Positions 36,498 through 45,307 are shown, numbered from the stretch's first letter. The stretch: DNA of 64,000 bases from Actinomycetes bacterium (GCA_021826315.1 JAKAZZ010000006.1:1-64000); one strand, 5' to 3'. Notes: a model not told the origin generated them from the letters alone. Made by a program: numbers and translations.

Positions 36498-37199
36498 TCA
36501 ATTGATCGGTGCTACGCGCGGCCTACGTCGATATACCCATACCGTAAGGGCCATCGTTGCAGCAATGAATACCAGATGTGTAACTCCATTTATTGAGACC
36601 ATCTGCGAATAACTCAATGAAAAGACTAACAAGAAGTGAATGAAAACTTGAATTGAAAGTGAGACAGCCCAAATCACCGTCGCCCTCCAATCGCCATCCG
36701 AGCTACCCCGCTTCTTTTCATCATCCCGAGCGCTACCTATCGGAAAATCACCATTTTGAAGTCCAACTTCATCTGTGGTTTCGAAAGTTTTAGAATCGCC
36801 AGTAAGCGAACTTCTTTTGCCTGCCGTTGACCACGGCAGTGGAACTTCACCTCTCAATAGTGTGAATATTGGCCTCTTCAAGACAAGTGAGACGAAAAGT
36901 GCAAGGGCTAACGCCGACGAAACGAAGGCGTCACTGAGCAAGATCAATCTCGGGGAACCACCAACCAACGCAACGACGAGTTTTACCGCAACTACCAATA
37001 TCGCTAAAAGGCCCACAACCTCTAAAGTTCCCCTTCTCAGGGCCTGATCGACCACTGTTACCAAGGGAACCAAACTCGCTACGATAAGCGAAGTCGAAAT
37101 ACCGAGATGGAGGTGATCCAAGGAGACCCGATAGAAGAGGATAGGTCCAAATATGACAAGTAGCCAGAGTCTTGACGCGAGGAGCCACCGCCTTATCAC
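36498..37199 (-). CDS. Integral membrane protein, VC0807-like
   Basis: A 233-residue membrane protein with about six helices in two groups: four or five in the first 115 residues (LWLLVIFGPILFYRVS through LALALFVSLVLKRPIF), then a charged cytosolic segment of about 55 residues, then two more ending VYRRRPRV. The pattern SPRLILLSDAFVSSALALALF followed by KRPIF recalls the VC0807 family of unknown role. I am only moderately sure of that. It is probably transcribed on its own, upstream of dnaG on the same strand. Confidence 0.55.
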   Translation of the reverse strand: MIRRWLLASRLWLLVIFGPILFYRVSLDHLHLGISTSLIVASLVPLVTVVDQALRRGTLEVVGLLAILVVAVKLVVALVGGSPRLILLSDAFVSSALALALFVSLVLKRPIFTLLRGEVPLPWSTAGKRSSLTGDSKTFETTDEVGLQNGDFPIGSARDDEKKRGSSDGDWRATVIWAVSLSIQVFIHFLLVFSLSYSQMVSINGVTHLVFIAATMALTVWVYRRRPRVAPIN

Positions 37200-37580
37200 T
37201 CAATTATCCCTTCCTGCCCAACTCCTATTGAAGATTCATGCCTCTTCATTCGCCGATGAATTTTGAACAGCATCTTTATCCACAGGTAATTTTTGAATTG
37301 AGAATCTACCACAGTTAAAATTCCTGAATAACCAAAATGAGATAAACGCGCCTTTTCCAGCGTCAAACGCTGCAATGGGCTAAGTTGAACTTATAGCAAC
37401 TCAAAAGAGGGCATTTGCAAAACAATCCGAGTTGAAAGGAACGTTTTACGCCATTTCAACCCAGAAATATCACTGCTAGGTAACCATCACGTATTAGACC
37501 ACCAGCGAAGAAAAATGGAGAACGAGTACGAAGACTCTTACAATATTCGCAATTACAACAGCAATTTACTCAAACTAAAC
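37200..37580. other. Intergenic interval upstream of the B12-binding regulator
   Basis: Two diverging genes flank this A+T-rich stretch. I see stops in all frames and no hairpin that suggests an RNA element. A TTATCCACAG match to a DnaA-box-like sequence occurs near 37278, but a single box does not make an origin. Confidence 0.35.
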
Positions 37581-37609
37581 TTTACATAATTAGATGGTAG
37601 GCTTGTAAG
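37581..37609 (+). promoter_or_regulatory. Possible promoter or operator before the CarH-like gene
   Basis: TTTACA at 37581-37586 and TGTAAG at 37604-37609 are 17 bases apart, as a -35 and a weak -10 would be. The same bases form an inverted repeat (TTACA-N17-TGTAA) and could be an operator for the gene's own product. Confidence 0.35.
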
Positions 37610-37640
37610 GTTAGTTCTTGGAGTAACAAGGGAAACTGTA

Positions 37641-38450
37641 GTGGCAGACGATTCAAAAAATGAATCTAATTCAGAAACAGACGAGTTTCTTGATCTGAAC
37701 GACGCGTCGGAGTATCTCGGCGTCCACTACCAAACTATTTACCGATGGGTGCGTGAAGGCAATATTGCCGCTACCAAGGTTGGAACTCGCTACCAGATAG
37801 CCGTCAGCGAGCTGGAGAACTTTGCACGAAAGAGAATCGAACCATCTCCGCCACCAGAAGTTACCAAGGTCCGCAACTGGGAGGACATACAACGTCGCCT
37901 CTACGAGAATCTCATTAACTTCAATGAGATAGCCGCAACAGATCAGGTAAATCGACTCGTGACCGGTTCTGTCGAGGTTGTAGCAATTCTCGACAATCTC
38001 ATATCACCAGTTCTACGCGAAATTGGAGAGGGTTGGCTACGGGGAGAGATCTCAATATCACAAGAGCACCGTGCAAGCCGGCTCATCCACAGGATTATAG
38101 ATAACATTGATGTGGCAAGGCGAGGGAGACCTCACGGCCGCGTAATAGTCACCACTCCGTCAAACGAAGATCACGAACTACCCGCAGCCATGGCATCGGT
38201 TGCGCTGAAGGCCGAACACTGGACGGTTATTAACCTAGGCGCACGGGTCCCTCCCCAAGATCTCATCGACTTTGCGATAAAGGAGCGAGCCGACCTGGTG
38301 GTTCTCTCGGTCACCATCTCGGATCACTTGGTAGAGGCCCATGAAACTGCTGCGAAGCTATCGTCCGTCAAGATCCCATGCATAGTGGGAGGCAACGGAG
38401 TAAGTTTGCGAGAACTGCTCGAAAGAGCAGCCCTCGCAATTAACTCCTAA
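37641..38450 (+). CDS. CarH-like cobalamin-binding transcriptional regulator (putative photoreceptor)
   Basis: A 269-residue regulator from GTG 37641. Residues 15-65 form an excisionase/MerR-superfamily helix-turn-helix, LNDASEYLGVHYQTIYRWVREGNIAA. Residues 80-160 are the four-helix cap and contain W132-x9-E142-H143, the motif by which CarH shields adenosylcobalamin. The Rossmann domain follows, with EDHELP where His178 is the likely lower cobalt ligand, then LSVTIS and VGGNGV. CarH releases DNA on light exposure. Here the residue matching the light-state second ligand (His132 in Thermus CarH) is Leu133. The gene is convergent with glyQS, and the stops overlap. Targets are unknown, and the photolyase 7 kb away is one candidate. 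Confidence 0.82.
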   Translation: MADDSKNESNSETDEFLDLNDASEYLGVHYQTIYRWVREGNIAATKVGTRYQIAVSELENFARKRIEPSPPPEVTKVRNWEDIQRRLYENLINFNEIAATDQVNRLVTGSVEVVAILDNLISPVLREIGEGWLRGEISISQEHRASRLIHRIIDNIDVARRGRPHGRVIVTTPSNEDHELPAAMASVALKAEHWTVINLGARVPPQDLIDFAIKERADLVVLSVTISDHLVEAHETAAKLSSVKIPCIVGGNGVSLRELLERAALAINS

Positions 38451-39760
38451 CGAGAAAAAGCAGCAAAGATCGTCTCAACTGCTTCGACTAGTCCGTCGAT
38501 CGGCACACGTATCTGTTCCATCGAGTCCCTCGAACGAAGGGTAACCTGATTGTCTTCAAGGGAGTCGAAGTCGACTGTTAGACAGACCGGAGTCCCGACT
38601 TCGTCTTGGCGGCGGTAACGCTTTCCGATTGACTGCGTATCGTCGTAGTCACAGAGAAATGTACCTGAGAGGCGGTCAAAGATCGACTCTGCCAACTCGC
38701 TTAGTTGTGGCTTCCTCATCAATGGCAAGATCGCTACCTGAACAGGGGCAATATTTGGATGGAGCCTCAGAACAACTCGGGTCTCGCCCTCTAACTCCTC
38801 TTCGTCGTAGGAGGCGATAAGAAAAGCCATCATCGCCCTCGTTGCACCAGCCGCAGGTTCAATCACATAAGGGACGTACCTGCTATTTGTGGTCTGATCG
38901 AAGTACTCCAACTTCTCACCCGAGCCGCTTTGGTGCGCCTTCAGGTCAAAGTCGGTACGATTTGCTATTCCCTCGAGCTCGCCAAATCCCCATGGGAAGT
39001 CAAATTCAATGTCGACGGTGCCGGCGCTGTAATGGCTCAACTCCTCCTTCTCATGATGGCGTAGACGAAGCATCGACTCTGGAATGCCATACTTTCGATA
39101 CCATGCGAAGCGCTCGTTATACCAATATTCGAACCATTGAGTGGCTTGATCTGGCGGTACGAAAAACTCCATCTCCATCTGTTCGAACTCGCGGGTTCTA
39201 AAGACGAAGTTACCCGGTGTGATCTCATTTCTGAAGCTTTTTCCTACTTGTGCGATACCAAAAGGAGGCTTCTTACGAGATGTCGTGAGGACGTTCGCAA
39301 AGTTGATGAACATACCTTGGGCAGTCTCAGGGCGAAGGTAGGCCACCGAGGCGTCGGACTCTACTGGACCCGCGTGCGTCTTGAACATCATATTGAAGGC
39401 CCGGGCAGGAGTAAGATCTGTAGAACCGCAATTCGGACAGACACCGTCGATATGATCGGCCCTCCACCTCTCCTTGCACTTTCTACAGTCGACCAATGGG
39501 TCGGTAAAGTTTTCAAGGTGACCAGAAGCCTCCCAAATCTTGGGAGTGGAAAGAATGGAGGCGTCAAGACCAACGACATCGCGACGGCGTTCAACCATCT
39601 CATGCCACCACGCATTCTTTACGTTTCTGAGCATGGCGACCCCTAACGGACCGTAGTCGTAGGTACTTCTAAATCCCCCGTAAATCTCGGCGGATGGGTA
39701 GATAAAGCCGCGACGCTTTGCGAGACTAACGATCTTTTCCATAAGGTCTTGGTTTGCCAT
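38447..39760 (-). CDS. glyQS: Glycyl-tRNA synthetase (single-chain, class II)
   Basis: The 437-residue dimeric enzyme charging tRNA-Gly. Class II motifs are present: GVAMLRNVKNAWWHEM, then QVGKSFRNEITPGNFVFRTREFEQMEMEFF (motif 2), and VIEPAAGATRAMMAFL (motif 3). A zinc-like CRKCKERWRADHIDGVCPNCG insertion sits at about 90-110. The anticodon-binding domain ends the chain. ATG 39760 gives the normal start. Its stop overlaps the convergent CarH-like gene by four bases. The gene is downstream of recO on the same strand. Confidence 0.95.
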   Translation of the reverse strand: MANQDLMEKIVSLAKRRGFIYPSAEIYGGFRSTYDYGPLGVAMLRNVKNAWWHEMVERRRDVVGLDASILSTPKIWEASGHLENFTDPLVDCRKCKERWRADHIDGVCPNCGSTDLTPARAFNMMFKTHAGPVESDASVAYLRPETAQGMFINFANVLTTSRKKPPFGIAQVGKSFRNEITPGNFVFRTREFEQMEMEFFVPPDQATQWFEYWYNERFAWYRKYGIPESMLRLRHHEKEELSHYSAGTVDIEFDFPWGFGELEGIANRTDFDLKAHQSGSGEKLEYFDQTTNSRYVPYVIEPAAGATRAMMAFLIASYDEEELEGETRVVLRLHPNIAPVQVAILPLMRKPQLSELAESIFDRLSGTFLCDYDDTQSIGKRYRRQDEVGTPVCLTVDFDSLEDNQVTLRSRDSMEQIRVPIDGLVEAVETIFAAFSR

Positions 39761-39891
39761 AATAGGAAAATCCTAATAGTTGAAGCGTAGTGATCGACTT
39801 CAATGAGCGGTGTCAGTACCTATCTATCTTTGAAAAGCGTCACTTGTGAAGGTAGGCCAATCAAATAACTTAGATAGTTGCCTGAGAGGAT

Positions 39892-40611
39892 CTAATATTG
39901 CGAGTCCATGTGGAGTGCTTTTACTCGATGAGAGATGAGATTCTCCACTAATTCGATGGCGATCTCTTCGAATTTGATTCGAAAGATCATATCCTCGAGG
40001 TTCAGAAGCTTGGCTACCTCACCGCCGATCGCCATATCCATAAGAACCCTCACCTCGTCGTCGAAGAAGCGCCCGCCTCTATGGCTCTCACATAGAAGAC
40101 CACTGCCATCTGGAGCTAAGTAGTTGAGGCCCTGTTCGCCTCCGCACTCCATACATACAGATATGTCCGGGGCAACTCCTTGTATCTGAAGCAACCTCCA
40201 AAGAAACGCACCAAGAAGATAAGGTGAATCGTCGCGTTCCAGCTGTCCTAAAACCCGAACTAGGAGGCGAAAGATGTCAAAATCACCATCTGAATCACCC
40301 ACAAGTTCATCGATTACCTCGACTATGGCTAGCCCCTTGCGCAACTTTTCAAAGTCACGCTTTGTTGACGGAAAGAGCTCTATTGAGTCGGCCTGACTCA
40401 ATATGTGCAGTTCAGAATTGCCCTTCCAGCACTGTACATTGAGGTAGCTTATGGGTTCAATCCTTCCCCCAAACTTACTCTTCGTCTTGCGTGCACCCTT
40501 GGCTACGGCACGTATCTTGCCATTTTCGGCGCCATACATCGAGATGATTCGATCGCTTTCACCTAGCTTCCAACTGCGAAGCACTACGACCTGATCACTG
40601 TATAGAGTCAA
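39892..40611 (-). CDS. recO: DNA repair protein RecO
   Basis: A 239-residue recombination mediator of the RecFOR pathway that helps load RecA on gapped DNA. The N-terminal OB fold reads YSDQVVVLRSWKLGESDRIISMYG, with KGARKTKSKFGGRIEPIS. A helical domain and a zinc site follow, CMECGG and CESHRGG. The start is TTG 40611, and its second and third bases belong to the TGA stop of the small membrane gene upstream (TTGA overlap). It is part of the uppS-recO operon. Confidence 0.92.
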   Translation of the reverse strand: MTLYSDQVVVLRSWKLGESDRIISMYGAENGKIRAVAKGARKTKSKFGGRIEPISYLNVQCWKGNSELHILSQADSIELFPSTKRDFEKLRKGLAIVEVIDELVGDSDGDFDIFRLLVRVLGQLERDDSPYLLGAFLWRLLQIQGVAPDISVCMECGGEQGLNYLAPDGSGLLCESHRGGRFFDDEVRVLMDMAIGGEVAKLLNLEDMIFRIKFEEIAIELVENLISHRVKALHMDSQY

Positions 40612-40763
40612 GAACGCTTCGATCTCCGAGGACCAACGTTAAAGAGCAGTGAAAACACTGCAATCACGACGATGACTATCCAGGCTTGCGAAAATCCAGC
40701 TACAGCCATAGCTATCAAAATTAGTAGGGCTGCTAACAACCCCAAGGAGGCGAGCGTCTTCAA
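40608..40763 (-). CDS. Small two-helix membrane protein between uppS and recO
   Basis: A 51-residue protein from TTG 40763 to TGA 40608. It has two hydrophobic segments, residues 7-24 (LGLLAALLILIAMAVAGF) and 28-43 (WIVIVVIAVFSLLFNV), and a basic tail PRRSKRS. The start codon shares bases with the uppS stop, and its own stop shares bases with the recO start. Both are TTGA overlaps of four bases, which strongly suggests a real, co-translated gene. The tail should be cytosolic. The function is unknown, but association with undecaprenyl lipid synthesis is possible from position alone. Confidence 0.7.
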   Translation of the reverse strand: MKTLASLGLLAALLILIAMAVAGFSQAWIVIVVIAVFSLLFNVGPRRSKRS

Positions 40764-41521
40764 TTGCTATCTCCTACCTTTCCATAGCGGCGGTTTCTAC
40801 CTTGATACTCGTAAATGGCCTTGAAGAGATCCTCTCTTCTGAAGTCAGGCCAAAGTACATCGGTGAAGACCAACTCCGAATATGCGATCTCCCAGAGCAA
40901 AAAGTTGCTAATCCGATACTCACCTGACGTTCGAATTACGAGGTCGGGATCGGGAGCATCGTTAATATAAAGATACTTGGCTATCGCCTTCTCTGATACG
41001 TCACTAGCCTTGGCTCCCGAAGCAATCAATGCTTTGACTGCATCCACGATCTCTGCTCGACCGCCGTAGTTGAATGCAATCGTGAGGGTCAGGCGCCGAT
41101 TATGGGCCGTCTTTGCCTCGGTTAACTCGATACGCTTTAGAACTGACCGCGGCACTCGCCAGTCACGACGACCGGCAAAGATTATTCGGACGCCCTTCTC
41201 GTTCAATTCATCGCTTCTACGCTCGAGCAACATTCGATTGAAGTTCATCAGGAACCTAACCTCGTCGGCAGGCCTTCGCCAATTTTCTGTAGAGAAGGCA
41301 TATACCGTCAACCACTCAACTCCACAGTCAAGTGCTCCGTAGATGGTATCCATGAGTGCTTCTTCACCCGCGGCATGGCCGTCAGTACGAGGGAGCCCTC
41401 TCTTTTGAGCCCACCTACCGTTACCGTCCATGACGCAACCAACGTGCTTAGGGATTCGCCGCCTGTCTAGAAGAGAGAGAATATCTCGATCACCCCTTGA
41501 ATCTCGTGGATCAAAGGTCAC
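40760..41521 (-). CDS. uppS: Isoprenyl transferase (undecaprenyl diphosphate synthase)
   Basis: A 253-residue cis-prenyltransferase that extends farnesyl diphosphate with isopentenyl diphosphate to the lipid carrier for cell-wall synthesis. Marks are HVGCVMDGNGRWAQKRGLPRTDGHAAG with the catalytic Asp, VEWLTVYAFSTENWRRP, AFNYGGRAEIVDA, and DLVIRTSGEYRISNFLLWEIAYSEL. The start is GTG 41521, overlapping the stop of the upstream nitrobindin-like gene as GTGA. The small membrane gene follows with a further overlap. Confidence 0.95.
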   Translation of the reverse strand: MTFDPRDSRGDRDILSLLDRRRIPKHVGCVMDGNGRWAQKRGLPRTDGHAAGEEALMDTIYGALDCGVEWLTVYAFSTENWRRPADEVRFLMNFNRMLLERRSDELNEKGVRIIFAGRRDWRVPRSVLKRIELTEAKTAHNRRLTLTIAFNYGGRAEIVDAVKALIASGAKASDVSEKAIAKYLYINDAPDPDLVIRTSGEYRISNFLLWEIAYSELVFTDVLWPDFRREDLFKAIYEYQGRNRRYGKVGDSN

Positions 41522-41997
41522 TTGTCACCACCAATGCGCCTTAGTTCGGCAGAAAGGTGCCAAGTCATCTCAGCTTTATCGGTTTCCATATGGAAGCTAT
41601 AGTTCAACGCACCTACCCCAAACCGAAACTCTCTTACGGTTCTAGCTACAGCCTTGGCCGATGGCGAAGCAGTGGGAACAGCCTCGACCCTCAAGGTCAC
41701 CTCTTCCCCGTCGACGGAGATCGTCCCTGTTGCTACCTCTGCTAATCCCGTCGGCTGCGCAATGATGAGCTCTGCAATATCTCGAGATATAACTCTCAAA
41801 TATCCGCACTCGGTATGCATTGGTGAACCATCGACCTTAGATTTAGTTGTGGATCGGTAGGCAAGGAAACCTTTTGGAGATAGTACAAGTTCAATAGTCT
41901 CAAAGTACTCAAAGTTGGAGATGTTCGGATACCCTCCTCGTCCTTCACCTTGAAAGGAACCGCCAAGGAGAGACCTAATTGCGTCGACTTCCATCAA
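41518..41997 (-). CDS. Nitrobindin-like FABP-fold heme protein
   Basis: A 159-residue ten-strand beta-barrel protein of the THAP4/nitrobindin group (DUF1794). The opening GGSFQGEGRGGYPNI and FEYFETIEL, GYLRVI and LIIAQPTGLAEV are family motifs. The late histidine in MTWHLSAELRRIGG is the expected heme ligand. Actinobacterial members bind ferric heme and can isomerise peroxynitrite, which is a family-based inference. It is coupled to uppS by a four-base overlap. The two ATGs at 41997 and 41994 are equivalent choices. Confidence 0.85.
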   Translation of the reverse strand: MMEVDAIRSLLGGSFQGEGRGGYPNISNFEYFETIELVLSPKGFLAYRSTTKSKVDGSPMHTECGYLRVISRDIAELIIAQPTGLAEVATGTISVDGEEVTLRVEAVPTASPSAKAVARTVREFRFGVGALNYSFHMETDKAEMTWHLSAELRRIGGDK

Positions 41998-42267
41998 TCT
42001 CCACTTCTAACTTTCAATGTACCTAGAACAATTTAGCCACTAATTACAGCGACTAAAAGGACCATCGGCGAATAAGACTTTTGTAGCAAGATATCTTTCC
42101 ACCATCGATAAGGGAAACTTTGCTGATTCTAGGGGGCGTACCAATGGCAGACTAAGCGCCTTCTTCGAATTGCGAAAGTAGAGATACGCAAAGGCGCTTA
42201 GAGACAGAGCTTGGCCCTTGTAAGGCGAAGAGGTATCCAAATATAGAAAGATAGCGCTTTAGAGCGT

Positions 42268-43116
42268 CTATAGGCCTAAGTCGTCTAGGAACGAGGAACG
42301 CGACTGCCAATCCTTAGCAACTTTGACAACAAGATCGAGGTAGGTATTAGGTGGGAGGTGCTTTCTGACTTCTATACCAACCTCTTTAAGGTTGACCCCG
42401 CCACGGCCAAGGACGATTGCCTTTTGACTGTCACGCTCCACAAATATGTCACACCTTAAGTATCTTCCTTCAACCTCGGTGATCATAGTTGCAATAGAGT
42501 GGGGAATCTCGTCTCTCACCCTCTTTAGAAGGGCCTCTCGGACCAGCTCAGCCACCCACTCGGTGTCTGTGATATCGCGCTTCATACTCTCAGGGTAGAA
42601 AGCCGGCCCCTCCTCCATCTTGGAAAAGAGGTAGTCTGCTAACTCTTTTATCCCATCGCCGCTCTTGGCCGAGATAGGGAAGTAGCTAGAGGCATCGAAA
42701 GGCACGAGTGCTTGCAGTCGTTCGAGAATATCCTTCTTTGAGGTTCGATCTACCTTGTTGACTGCGACAACTGCACCCGGCATGACCTGAGTTAGCACCC
42801 TAAGATCGCCTGGTCCCATTGGTACTGAACCATCGACCACCACAACTACCAGATCGACGTCACTTATCGCGTCGTTGGCACTTTGATTAAGGCGATTTCC
42901 AAGTGCGCTTTTAGGCTTATGAATACCGGGGGTATCTACTAGAACGATCTGAACACCCTCCCGATTCATAACCCCACGAACTTGATTACGGGTGGTATTT
43001 GGCTTATCAGAGACGATCGATACCTTCTCTCCTACGAGAGCGTTTATGAGGGTTGATTTACCAACATTGGGTCTACCAACGATGGCAACGAAGCCGGAGC
43101 GGAATGTATTTTCCAA
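42268..43116 (-). CDS. era: GTPase Era
   Basis: The 282-residue ribosome-assembly GTPase that binds 16S rRNA near its 3' end. G motifs: GRPNVGKSTLIN (G1), TTRNQVRG (G2), DTPGIHKPKSALG (G3) and NKVD (G4), with ISAKSGDGI (G5). The C-terminal KH domain contains VLGRGGVNLKEVGIEVRKHL. It starts at ATG 43116, two bases after the stop of the CNNM-type gene, so it is in the same operon. About 270 bases without a gene separate it from the nitrobindin-like gene. Confidence 0.96.
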   Translation of the reverse strand: MENTFRSGFVAIVGRPNVGKSTLINALVGEKVSIVSDKPNTTRNQVRGVMNREGVQIVLVDTPGIHKPKSALGNRLNQSANDAISDVDLVVVVVDGSVPMGPGDLRVLTQVMPGAVVAVNKVDRTSKKDILERLQALVPFDASSYFPISAKSGDGIKELADYLFSKMEEGPAFYPESMKRDITDTEWVAELVREALLKRVRDEIPHSIATMITEVEGRYLRCDIFVERDSQKAIVLGRGGVNLKEVGIEVRKHLPPNTYLDLVVKVAKDWQSRSSFLDDLGL

Positions 43117-43118
43117 TG

Positions 43119-44420
43119 CTATTCCTCTAGTTCACCTTGAGGAGTATCTTCGTCGACACGCGTAATCGAAACCAGAAGAATTCTATTTTTTGCGACCTTC
43201 TCAGCCACAATTTTTACACCGTCGGCATATGAAAACTCGCCTTCAGTCGGTAAATGGCCAAGCTGCTGTAGTAGTAAACCGCCCACCGACTCCCAATCTC
43301 CCGTAGGAAGGCTGAGTTCGCATTCGTCATTGATCTCATCGATACTCTTGGAAGCCTTTACAAAGAAGGAGCCGTCACCATTTTTCACGACCTCAGCCTC
43401 GGCTAGATCATATTCATCTTCAATCTCTCCGACGAGCTCTTCAATGAGATCTTCCATGGCTACAAGGCCTGCTGTGCCGCCGTATTCATCGACAACAATT
43501 ACTAAGTGGTACTTGCCCGCCTGCATTTCACGCAAGAGTTGTGAGACTATCTTGGTCTCAGGAACGAAGACCGCCTTTCTGACGATCGTCGCTACCTTGT
43601 CTAAGCCTTTACCATCCCTAATGTGGCGAACCATATCTTTCAAGAGAGCGATTCCGGTTATCGAATCGAGGTTATCTTCAAAGAGCGGGATTCGAGATAC
43701 TCCCGAATCAAGGGCGGTATTGAGGGCGTCTTCTATCGTCAAATCAATGTCAGCTGCAACTATGTCGACGCGCGGAACCATAATCTCTCTAGCAACCGTG
43801 TCGCCAAATTCGATTACCGATGCGATGATCTCTCTTTCTTCATCTTCAATAACCTCATCTTCTGCCGCGGCATCTGCCATTGCTAGTAGCTCTTCTTGCG
43901 AAACGATATTCATCGACTGGTAAGGACGCCCCTTTAGGGCCACGTTTGTCACCGCAGCAACGATCAAAATTGCTAATCGGATGAGGGGAAACTTGACGAT
44001 CGCGGTGATCAAGGGTGCGGAGAAGAGTGCGCTCGTCTCGGGGTGATGTACCGCATAGTTTTTGGGGAGTGCTTCTGCAACTATAAAGATGAATATGACC
44101 TCGAAGATGACCGCTACGATAACTCCGAGCGTACCAAAGATTCGGTCGGCGACTATGCCAACAAGAGTCGCCGCGATCAATTGGCTCACAAGTCCTGTCA
44201 GCAAGATCGCATTCAAAAAGTCAGATGGCTTTTCTATTAAACGCGCCAGAACGCCTGCGCCCCTACGCTGCTGTTCCACTAACGCGGCAGCTTTAACCTT
44301 CGAAACTCTCGTCAATGAAGTCTCGGCCAGAGCGATAAAACTGGAAAACGCGATGAGAACAACGATCGCTATCGAAGCATATGTATCGCTGCTCCGCCAT
44401 ATAACTGCAATCAAATTCAT
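43119..44420 (-). CDS. CNNM/HlyC-CorC family membrane protein (DUF21, CBS pair, CorC domain)
   Basis: A 433-residue membrane protein. An N-terminal DUF21 region of about four helices (IAIVVLIAFSSFIALAETSLTRVSK through IRLAILIVAAVTNVAL) is followed by two CBS domains (IMVPRVDIVAADIDLTIEDAL and YHLVIVVDEYGGTAGLVAMEDLIEELVGEIEDEYD) and a C-terminal CorC/transporter-associated domain. Relatives take part in magnesium efflux and are often mislabelled hemolysins. I use ATG 44420. An in-frame TTG at 44438 adds six residues. It lies directly upstream of era, the usual actinobacterial order. Confidence 0.9.
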   Translation of the reverse strand: MNLIAVIWRSSDTYASIAIVVLIAFSSFIALAETSLTRVSKVKAAALVEQQRRGAGVLARLIEKPSDFLNAILLTGLVSQLIAATLVGIVADRIFGTLGVIVAVIFEVIFIFIVAEALPKNYAVHHPETSALFSAPLITAIVKFPLIRLAILIVAAVTNVALKGRPYQSMNIVSQEELLAMADAAAEDEVIEDEEREIIASVIEFGDTVAREIMVPRVDIVAADIDLTIEDALNTALDSGVSRIPLFEDNLDSITGIALLKDMVRHIRDGKGLDKVATIVRKAVFVPETKIVSQLLREMQAGKYHLVIVVDEYGGTAGLVAMEDLIEELVGEIEDEYDLAEAEVVKNGDGSFFVKASKSIDEINDECELSLPTGDWESVGGLLLQQLGHLPTEGEFSYADGVKIVAEKVAKNRILLVSITRVDEDTPQGELEE

Positions 44421-44438
44421 CACTAATGTTTTGGGCAA

Positions 44439-44830
44439 CCTGAAACGCCCATGGCTCCTAAAAATCTGAACTTTATTCTAATGGCTAACGACTAACTCTT
44501 GGTATTAACTCTAAGAATCGCCTCGATAGGAATCCGACGGGAAGATCTAAAGCCAAATCAACGACGTAACCAACCTAAATGTACCAATCCATTGACCCGT
44601 CGTACGCAGAGTTGACCCGGGCTCACTCACCGATATCGATTAAAGCTCAAACAAAAATGGCCCACCTGGGGCCGACGATTTAACCCTAACGCTGACCATA
44701 GGGACTCTTTCAATGGTCGCAACTGCAATTTGACAGTTCGATGAGTGAAAAGATGCACGGGCGAGAAAAAGCAATCTTTCGAGTCAGGGAGCTATTTTCG
44801 CCTTCTCGAAAAACGCGCTGCTTCCAAGTT
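44439..44830. other. Gap between CNNM-type gene and ybeY
   Basis: About 390 bases where related genomes usually place these genes almost back to back. I see no open frame with a credible start on either strand. A short ggcccacctggggcc inverted repeat lies near 44660. The era operon may have its own promoter here. Confidence 0.4.
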
Positions 44831-45307
44831 TTAATCCCCAAGTCCGTAGTAGGCCGCCCGTAATATTACCCTCTCGAGTTCTTCCATCTCTTCCGCCTCT
44901 TCATCGACCGTATGGTCCATCCCAGAGATATGCAATATTCCATGGACAAGAAGGAGAGCAAGCTCATCATTGGTTGTGCCTCGATGGAGAGAATCGACCT
45001 GCTCCGCGGCCTTACTAGCGGCTACCTGCGGGCAGATATAGACCTCGCCAAGTATTCTGGGTATCTCCGGCGAGATCTCAACTTCAAAGCTAACGTCAAA
45101 AGAGAGGACATCCGTTGGCCCCTCCTTGCCCATGAGTTCCTTGTTGAGGTTAGCCATCTCATCGACACCGACGTAAGAGATATAGAGCTCGCTCTCGCCT
45201 TCGACTCCAAGTCTTTTCAGAGTCGAAAGAGCCAATTCGTCCCAACGATGTGTTTCAATGTCAATGCCTGATCGATTATCAAGGTAATTTTTATGTGTCA
45301 AATCCAA
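44831..45307 (-). CDS. ybeY: Endoribonuclease YbeY (16S rRNA maturation)
   Basis: A 158-residue zinc-dependent endoribonuclease for 16S rRNA 3' maturation and ribosome quality control. The zinc site HGILHISGMDH (HGxxHxxGxDH) lies near the C-terminus. Family motifs NKELMGKEGPTDVLSFD and LGEVYICPQVA are present. The start is TTG 45307, with agagaag upstream. It lies about 205 bases behind phoH on the same strand, the standard pairing. Confidence 0.94.
   Translation of the reverse strand: MDLTHKNYLDNRSGIDIETHRWDELALSTLKRLGVEGESELYISYVGVDEMANLNKELMGKEGPTDVLSFDVSFEVEISPEIPRILGEVYICPQVAASKAAEQVDSLHRGTTNDELALLLVHGILHISGMDHTVDEEAEEMEELERVILRAAYYGLGD

Noticed and set aside
36343-36612. Plus-strand frame of 89 codons
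   Set aside because: Half of it is antisense to the membrane protein gene, and the rest is A+T-rich intergenic DNA.
37270-37290. DnaA-box-like TTATCCACAG as a replication origin
   Set aside because: A single box without a cluster, dnaA or dnaN, or AT-rich repeats is expected by chance.
43330-43923. Long 197-codon plus-strand frame
   Set aside because: It is antisense to the CBS domains of the CNNM-type protein. Its Ser/Thr-rich composition is typical of a shadow frame.
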